From assembly GCA_033439765.1 (NCBI GenBank), contig JAULSN010000002.1:2046001-2110000 (forward strand): 64,000 nt of DNA, given 5' to 3'. How positions within the stretch are numbered: position 1 is the first letter of the stretch; each line of letters opens with the position of its first letter. Under the pieces are notes generated by a model, which ran no database searches, had not been told where the DNA came from, and saw only the letters and a list, made by a program, of their open reading frames with translations. Below are positions 56,815-64,000 of the stretch, piece after piece. The translations under genes and the position numbers were made by a program. This DNA is from Lasiosphaeria ovina (lineage: Eukaryota; Ascomycota; Sordariomycetes; Sordariales; Lasiosphaeriaceae).

Positions 56815-59800
56815 ATGGAGATGTCGGCCTCGCCATCGCTAGGGCACAACGCCGACGTGCCAAGCCCCATCGTGTCAGACATTCAGCAGCAGCAGCCCGC
56901 ACCCGCATCTGCATCTGCGCCTGCGCCGTCACCTTTGCCGTCGCCGGCAGGAAGCGTCGCAGGCGGCGGCGGGCCCGGGTCGGTAAATGGAGTCGCATTT
57001 GGTGCCGCACAGTCGGTGGCGAGTCCCGCCGTGCGCTCTGAAACCCCTGCATTCCCCTCCCATCCTTCGACACCGACAATTGTGAACGGTCAGCCGCCCC
57101 CGCCCTCCGGCGCCGGCATTGCTGCCGCTGCTGTTGCTGCCGCCGCTTCCGCTGCCGCTGCCGCTGCCGCTGCCGGTACCTCGGCCGCCGCCTCCACTCC
57201 CCGGGCCAAGGACCAGTTGCGCTGGCGAGACCCAATGACGGTCAAGTACGAAAGCGGCCAAGCCCATCCGGGAAAGCTACAGGCATCGTCAACCCAACCT
57301 CCGCCTCCACCTCTACCTCCGACCTTGCAACATCAACAGCAGCAGCCACAACACCCAGCGCAATCGCAGCCGGAGCCGCAACAGCAGCAGCCACCTCTGC
57401 CTCAATCGCAACCGCAACAGGCAGCTCCCCCGCCTCCGTCGCAGCCGCAGCAGCAGCAGCAGCCACCTCCGCCGCATGCGCAACAGCAGCAGCAGCAGCA
57501 ACATTCGCATCAGCAGCAGCAGCAGCACGCGCAGAACCATTATGCGCAACACCAACAACCTCAACCCTCGCAGCCGTCACATCAGTATCCACAGCAGCCG
57601 CACGCGCATGTGCATGCGCACCCGCATCAGCCCCCGCATCAACCGCATCAGCAACAGCAGCGTCAGCAGCAGCACCCTCCCCCACCACAGTACCATTACC
57701 ACCAAATCGCTACGCAGCCCCAGCCACTGCCGCCATTGCACCAGTCCCAACATCTGCCGGCTCAACAGCAACCTCCTCCGCCTCCGCCGCCGGCCCGGCA
57801 GAACATCACCAAGCCCGTGATAATGGATCCACCCGCGTCCCGGAGGGCGAGTCAGGCCGCCACCCACCCGCAATCCAATGGTTTCCCCTCCCCGACCCAG
57901 GACTATGCCCGCATTAACCCCAAATTCATTGATGACAGCACCCGCCTCACCTTTGCCGTCCAGCAGAGCATGCCCGAGTCTGTCCGGCGCGTCATCCGCG
58001 ACAACTGGGAAAAGTGCCTGCTTGGTTCCGAGTTTCATCAAGCTTTTGTTGTGAGTAGCGCGCTTAGGCTCCTTCTTTGCCCTTGTTCCTTCCTATCTTG
58101 CTTGCCTGCCACTTGCCTGCCACTTCCTCATTCCATTCTTGCGCGCACCTTCCCAACTGGCCGCCTCCTTCCACCTTCCTCTCCCTCTTCGTTCCCAATA
58201 TCCACTCTACTCGCACAATTTTCACTTCATCTTCCGTCGCGTTTCGCGCGACACGATACGCCTAAAAAAAATTCCCGTCGCGTCACGCGTCACACTGCAA
58301 GAAGACTTCCAACTCTTTCGCAACGCGATTCTCAATTTCCACGCACCATCGGCCTTTCTAACCCAATCACAGCTCAACGCATCTATTCATCACGCCCTCC
58401 CGTCAATTACGCAACGGGCTGTCAGAGATTTCGGGCGCAAAATGGTGATCGAATCCAAGGTCGATCTCATCGGCCACTTTGAAGGCCCTGATATCGACGA
58501 GGTTGCCGACCTCATCATCAGCAAAGCCAGCAACAGCTTTCTCGACAAGTGCCTAGAAAAGCGCCTCTTGACTATTGAGGCCAAGCCCTTGATTAGTGCC
58601 CTCGCCAAAGCGGAGCGCCTCGGATATGAGCCTGGCGACCAGATTCAAGAATTCCCTCACGAACGCGTCATACCTCAGGAGGCATATCCTGGCGCCGGTG
58701 TAGCCGAGAATGGCCCCCCGCAGGCTCGCCCGCCCGTCATGGCTCCACTGCCTGCCTATCCGCCTCCCCCTCCTCCGCTCCAATGTCTGAGATGTTTGCG
58801 AACATTTCAGGTCGTTGATCACTTTGAATACGTTAGTCAACCCCAATGCAATGGCCCAGCGCAACCTGGATAGGATTGGTTTGTTAACTCTTCATACTAG
58901 CACACGAGATACAACGTCTGCATGCAGCAGCCTCCGACCAAGAATGGGTTTGACCAAATCTGCACGCAATGTGGCCAAGGGTTTACCAGCCCGGCTGACC
59001 TCCAATCTGTAAGTGTTTGGCCATGGAATTGCGAGCTCCGCATTAATCGACTAACCCGACTCTCCAGCATATTAACAATAAGAGTTGCGGCGGTCATGCT
59101 CCCCACAACCAAAAGCAGTCTCGTGGGCCAGGACGACCTCCTAGGGCCGCCCCGGTCTCTCAGGCCAACCCAGTCGCCATCCTTCCCTCTGTCACCCCAC
59201 ACGCCTATGGGCCAAATGGCCATCTGATTTCGTACACGCAGTCCCCGGTCGCTCAGTCGACCCCAGCACATCCTCATGCCGTGGCTAGTCGAGCTGCCAC
59301 AACGCCCGTCGCGGCCAATTCTCCAAATCACGGGGATCCTTATGGACATCTGACCGAGGAGCAACATCAGGCTATGAACGAAGAGCTGCAGGGGGCCGAG
59401 GCAAAGTATGCGCCAAGATTCGCCGAAGCAGAACAAATCCAAGATGAGAATGAGCGGCGCCTCAGAATTGAAGGGCTTCGAAACAGCTTCGGTACCAAAC
59501 AGTCCATGATTCGTAAGAAATACGGCGTACGGCTCCGTGAACGCCGCACAAAGGCAGAGATACAAGCTGAAAGGGAACGCCTGGGTATCAAGCGTGCAGA
59601 GAGAGAGAGGGCAAGGGCTTTGGGAACACAACACAACTCGAGCCCTACCGCAACCCAAGTCGAATCTAACTCTAACACCCCAGTTGCTACTGGGTGGACC
59701 GCCGCCAATACCGCTAAGCCCGACAACGGCTGGGAGGAGCATGATACGAAGCGCCGCCGCATTGATAACTCCGGCGCCTACCAGACTCCTTACCCCCCTG

Positions 59801-60180
59801 TGGCTGAAGACACCCCTACGCGCAAGCACCAGTCAAGTGTATACCTGTTGGGCAACGATACAGCAGCCGCCGAGGATCCCGCAGCTCGATCTCGGTCAAC
59901 TTCTCAGCCGGCAAAGGTTTATGAACAGTCTGGAGCACGGGTCGAGATCCACGAACCTTCACAGCCTGCTGCCTCGACAAATAGTGATAGCCCGGCAAGC
60001 TCGGCTACTCCAACCGGGACTAGCCGCCATCCGAGCACCGATGGCTTGCCTTCTGAAATGCAACCAGAGGTTATTGGCGTCGACGATTCGGACTCGTCAG
60101 ATGACGACGACATACCCCCAACCCTGCCCGCCCATATAAGGCAGAGCTTGTCAGCGTCACAAAAGGTCAGCGTCACCTGA
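56815..60180 (+). CDS. Glutamine-rich zinc-finger nuclear protein
   Basis: Four exons (56815-58050, 58373-58831, 58901-59008, 59068-60180) give about 971 aa. The first 340 residues are low complexity: Ala-rich, then long Gln/Pro/His runs encoded by CAG/CAA repeats. A conserved helical segment spans intron 1 (DSTRLTFAVQQSMPESVRRV, then ITQRAVRDFGRKMVIESKVD). Two C2HC/C2H2-like zinc knuckles follow: CLRCLRTFQVVDHFEYHTRY (completed across intron 2) and CTQCGQGFTSPADLQSHINN (completed across intron 3). A basic, charged helix (ENERRLRIEGLRNSFGTKQS) and an acidic tail (DDSDSSDDDDIPPTLPAHIR) end it. The composition suggests a chromatin or transcription role. Intron 1 is unusually long at 322 bp. The last codons might be altered by an unplaced terminal intron. 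Confidence 0.8.
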
Positions 60181-61640
60181 GATGTCTAGAACTCTTGACT
60201 GAAAGCGGTCTTACCTTGCTTTGGGCCGTAACTTAAGCCACGCTACTCGATCATCCCTTCATACTAGGCAGCATTTAGGGACTCTAGGGTGGCTGGCAAA
60301 CCCCCCTTTCTATCTAATACCGATAGATAATATGCAAGAAATCTGCATCAATGGATTACCTGGTGCTTGGTGATGGGGACACTCGGCAATCTATCGATAT
60401 CCCGGCTCGACCTTCTTCTCAATCCAAAAGTGACATCTCTCTGGCTCGCTCTTTGCCAATCGCTTATTATAACTCATCTCGCGCAACTGCCACACGATGC
60501 TTATCGCGACCCGCTCTTGCAGAGATAGATTAAACCACCCTTGCTCGTATTATTCTATTCACAGAAAACTCTCCTTTGACTGTTTCGGAAAAGCTATGGT
60601 TGCCGCTGGTGGCAGTCAAGTCGGATGCTATTTGGGACCTTATAAATGCATGAGCGTGTCGGTGCAAATAAAATAGGTTATTGCTCTTTCTCTCTTATTT
60701 TCTTCCTTGCTTTCAATTTAACTCCTTGCTTGTTCTGTATATACCTTTTTTTTTTTTTCTCCTTTCTCCCCCCCACCCCCCCCCCCCCCCCCCCCCCTTC
60801 CCTCTTGCGCCGTCCCAAGGCTGTAATAACGCAGTTTAAACTGGCAACCCCAGCGAAACTCTTTCAAGGATTCGTTCTTGCTGCTTGTTCCTTTTCTCTT
60901 CTTTTCTAGGAGGTTCAAAAAGGAAAATCTTAGGTTTAGTCGGTTGGCTCGGTCGGCGGTTCTAGATTTAGATATTCATAGTTCTTAGGGCGGGCTTAGG
61001 AATAATTCACGTTAATCAACTTGGTCTCTTTCTCTCCCTACCCATTTTCCTACACCCTGTCATGTTCTCTCGATTGCTGTATCTCTCTCATATGTGACTG
61101 TATATCTAATATCAAGCCTGAGTAAATAAATCCAGTAATTATTTATAAAGCGAGGAACCAAACGTGAACTCGAGAGCAACAGGCAGGCAAGGACTGCCCA
61201 AGGGCGAGTTACCCTCCAGTGAAGGTTCATAGAGGGAACTCCAGATCTTCAATTCGAAGATTGCGACACCGTTGGTGTTTGTTCCTAATGTGATCAATTA
61301 AGGAGTAGAGACCTATGGACACAGTTTCTTAATGGAAATATGTACTACTTCTCCCCAAAGTGTTGAGATGTTTTTTTTACAAGATTCTCTCTCTCCTTCT
61401 CTCCGTGCCCCAATCCACCTGAAAATGTAGAAAAGCGACGCCAGCTGGTGCAGCACTGGAGTTGCCTAATTCTAGAGTCCCCAGTCGTAGAGAAATAATG
61501 CAGAGCCAACCAGGAACTCCTTCGCTCCAAAGACAATGAGTGAGGAAAAACAGACAACAAAACGGAATTCGACCAACCCACGAGACATACCCCATCAGCA
61601 AAAAAAAAATATCTTGCGACATTCCCCCTCTCAATCTCCC
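60181..61640. other. Convergent intergenic region with homopolymers
   Basis: 3' flanks of the zinc-finger gene and the downstream coiled-coil gene. It includes a T13 run (60746-60758) and a C run (60776-60797). Confidence 0.5.
60746..60797 (+). repeat. Homopolymer tract: T13 then C22
   Basis: T13 (60746-60758), a short spacer, and C22 (60776-60797). Length is likely variable and prone to sequencing error. Confidence 0.85.
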
Positions 61641-63215
61641 TCAGCCAGTGACCCTTCTGACCCAGAGTGTGGTGGGCTCGTAATCTGCATCCCTGTCCAG
61701 TCTCTTGTACGCCATGTGTAGCTTCAGCCCCAGCTCATATTCCTCGCGCCGAACCTCTGACAGCTCCTGTTTCAGTGCCTCGACCTTCCTCTTTTCCATC
61801 TCGCGCTTCCGCCTCACCGCGTCGCTGTTCATCAAGTTGTCCGTCGGCATGAGCTCTGTCATTTGAGTAATGGAGCGATTAATGTTCATTTGTCGGTTTG
61901 CGAGAGCCTTCAACTGAGCGTTGAGCATGCCGACACGATCCCGTGCCTCGCCTGCCGATGTCTCTGGCGGGGCCGGGGGCAGCATCTTGTTCATACTAGA
62001 CGCGCTAGTCGGCCGCTCCGTAACTTGCTGCGCCCGGAGGACACTCGGGTTGGGTGCAACTCCGCCTGATCCAGGCGCCTTCCGCGCCCATCCAGCTTGA
62101 GATTCACCAACTACCGGGGAGGTGACCAGCTCCTGCGGCGATGCGGCTAAAGGGCTGTTTCTAGGTGAAGGAATGTTCTCGCGCTCAGCCTGTTCGATCA
62201 TGATGTTCTCTTTTTCCTTAAGCCCCGGAGGCAAGGTCGGCATAGGGGGTCGGTCACGGTCACGGTCTTGGTCGTCTATCGAATCGCGCGATGTCCCGGT
62301 AGCACTCGTTGCGTAAGTAGTGACACTAAACCGAGATGGAGGAGGTACCCAGGTATCGTTGGACGGTGCGAGGCTGTTTGCGTTGGGGTTGTGAAGAGGA
62401 GGGGTCGGGGGGGCCTCTGCTGGTTGGGAATAGACCGACGAGATAGAGTCTTGCTGATGGTGGGCTTTGACATGCGCTGGTGGTGGTTTCCTGCGGATGA
62501 CGTTTTTCTCGTGCGAGCCAAGATTTGATTTTGGGCTCAAAGGGGAACTGGGAAGTTTTGCTAGGCCGTCGCGGGCCAGTTCTTTGGCTGCTAGCGTCGG
62601 CGCATCTCCTCCCACGGGGTTGCCAGAGAGCGGAGGACTTGGAAAGTTCCCATCGCCATGAGACGGCGGACTCGTGGAGGGTGGTGGGGACAGCTGGGAT
62701 GAGGGGACAACTTGCCTCACGGTGGCGCCGCGAGGCCCCGTACCGGTGGCCGTTTCAGACCCCGGAGGGCTAACAGGGGGTGTCTGTCCACGCCTCGGCG
62801 CCACCACTGCAGACTTGGGTCCGGGCGCAAAGGATGGCGACACGACTCTCCTGTTGCTTTTATCGGGAATCCGCAAAGGTGCCACAGCGGGATTGTCGCG
62901 CACGGGGTCGACAATTGTTGTCCGCCCACTCGCCCCACGCCAGCCGGGGCGGGATGACGCGAATGCGCCGGCTGCGGGGTCCGCATCGGGCTCCTTTCCC
63001 CCGGCCTTTTTGGTCATCCTCCGAACTCTATCGCCGAACGATGTGACTACAGCGGATGGACTTCTCTGTGCCGGAGCCGGTGACTGTGACATGACGCCCA
63101 AGCCCTGCGCAAACGCGGCGGGCTTGACTTGTGACGGCCGGCCGTGCGCAGCGGTTGTCCGCTCGCCAGTGATCGGATCCCAGCGGGGCCCGTCCTGTGC
63201 GGGTTGGTTCTGAAC

Positions 63216-63251
<36 letters not shown>

Positions 63252-63726
63252 GTGCTGTTGCTGTCGTGATGGCGGACGGTCCTTTATAAGGGCGTCGCGT
63301 AGGGCCGCGTCGGACTGTTGGCGCCGGGCTCGGCGCATCATTGGGATATTGGTGGCAGCTTTGCTCTGGGGCGGGGAAGCTTGTCGCGGTTCCTGGACAG
63401 ACATGCGATTGGCCTTGCGGTTCCTTGAGGAGCCGGGCTCAAACTGCGATGTCTCGGGAGGGTCATCCTCTATGGGGGATACGTCATCGCCCTGGTACCG
63501 GTATGCCCCGCCGGAGTCTGGCTCGGGAGAGCTCGGTGGCGAGATGTCGTCGGCCGCCCCATACCGGTGATTGTATTTGGTCGCCAGGTTTGCGGAATAG
63601 CTCGCCGCCGGCGCAGCAGGGAATTGCGTGTAGACTGCAGACGCTGGCCGAAGGTTAGTGCGTAGTGCAAGGCGGTTTGGGTTTCGCGGGGGCGGTTCCT
63701 GCACGGCAGGGGCAGATGAGGTTTCG
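61641..63726 (-). CDS. Gln/Pro-rich coiled-coil protein, 5' end unresolved
   Basis: The open frame runs from just after a TAA at 63755-63753 down to the stop at 61641. No ATG opens its conserved start, and CACAG at 63731-63727 looks like a splice acceptor, so the first exon is probably further right and not resolved. The protein has a Ser/Pro-rich part, a poly-Gln run (about 63210-63270 region, CTG repeats on the plus strand), RWDPITGERTTAAHGRPSQV, further proline-rich low-complexity sequence, and a C-terminal coiled coil (MLNAQLKALANRQMNINRSI, then EMEKRKVEALKQELSEVRRE) ending YEPTTLWVRRVTG. The C-terminal coiled coil is the best-conserved-looking part. I do not recognise the family. Confidence 0.7.
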
Positions 63727-64000
63727 CTGTGAGTCGGAGAGGGGTGACGGTGTTAGCTTTTTGAGTCTCGAGAAATTAAGAGAGAAAATGAAGTTTCAGA
63801 AAACACGCTTTGAAGACGCTCAAATTGGAGAAACGGCGGGCTCGGCGTGTGCATTAGGAATGAAGGGTTTAAAGTGGCCGAACTTTATTAGAGAGCTGCG
63901 GCTTCCCCCAGAAAAAGAACGGCGGACTGCGGGCAGGTATGACGAGTGGAGGGGTAAGCTGATGGGTGCACTGGGCTGCCTGGCGCGCACTTGTGGCAGC
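63727..64000. other. Right edge, probable intron/5' region
   Basis: An ATG on the minus strand at 63854 and the branch-like GCTAAC at about 63752-63757 suggest an upstream exon and intron of the preceding gene, but the phases I tried do not join cleanly. Confidence 0.3.

Noticed and set aside
57300..57780. CAG/CAA repeat region as a possible non-coding microsatellite
   Set aside because: It stays in frame as Gln/His/Pro codons within the zinc-finger gene and is best read as coding low complexity.

Overview
The window is nuclear DNA of a filamentous ascomycete, probably a Sordariomycete. Genes carry short introns (mostly 50-100 bp) with GT..AG borders and CTAAC/CTGAC-like branch sites. The families are typical of Pezizomycotina: HeLo proteins, large STAND (NLR-like) proteins, fungal CorA-like proteins and Ish1/Msc1 repeats. 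Several decayed genes carry nonsense codons of the CpA-to-TpA type expected from repeat-induced point mutation (RIP). I see no tRNA, rRNA or CRISPR. Gene models were spliced by eye.

Layout. 1-14.3 kb is a degenerate accessory stretch: a CorA-like pseudogene, an intact-looking seven-exon Ish1/Msc1 gene, a dead Tc1/mariner transposon with TIRs and TA target duplications, an unidentified minus-strand relic, another minus-strand relic and an NmrA-like pseudogene. 14.4-22.4 kb holds a divergent pair: a HeLo-pseudokinase gene (minus) and a kinase-ankyrin gene (plus). Two same-orientation copies of a roughly 235-bp MITE lie on either side of the kinase-ankyrin gene. 24-34 kb has an RRM protein, an MFS transporter, a coiled-coil protein with a frame break and a small secreted SnoaL-like protein. 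35.3-41.9 kb is one very large STAND/TPR gene. 42.4-43.9 kb is a damaged DUF2235-type hydrolase gene. 46.7-48.3 kb encodes a homologue of the 2-oxoglutarate-dependent ethylene-forming enzyme. After it come a Thr/Pro-rich secreted protein, an annexin, a glutamine-rich zinc-finger protein and a glutamine/proline-rich coiled-coil protein that runs toward the right edge.

How they fit together. The most coherent theme is fungal self/non-self and cell-death signalling: a HeLo-pseudokinase (architecture like animal MLKL), a kinase-ankyrin protein beside it (architecture like ankyrin-containing RIP kinases), and a STAND/TPR receptor 13 kb away. Any functional link is inference from architecture and position. 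The remaining genes look like ordinary single genes rather than one metabolic cluster.
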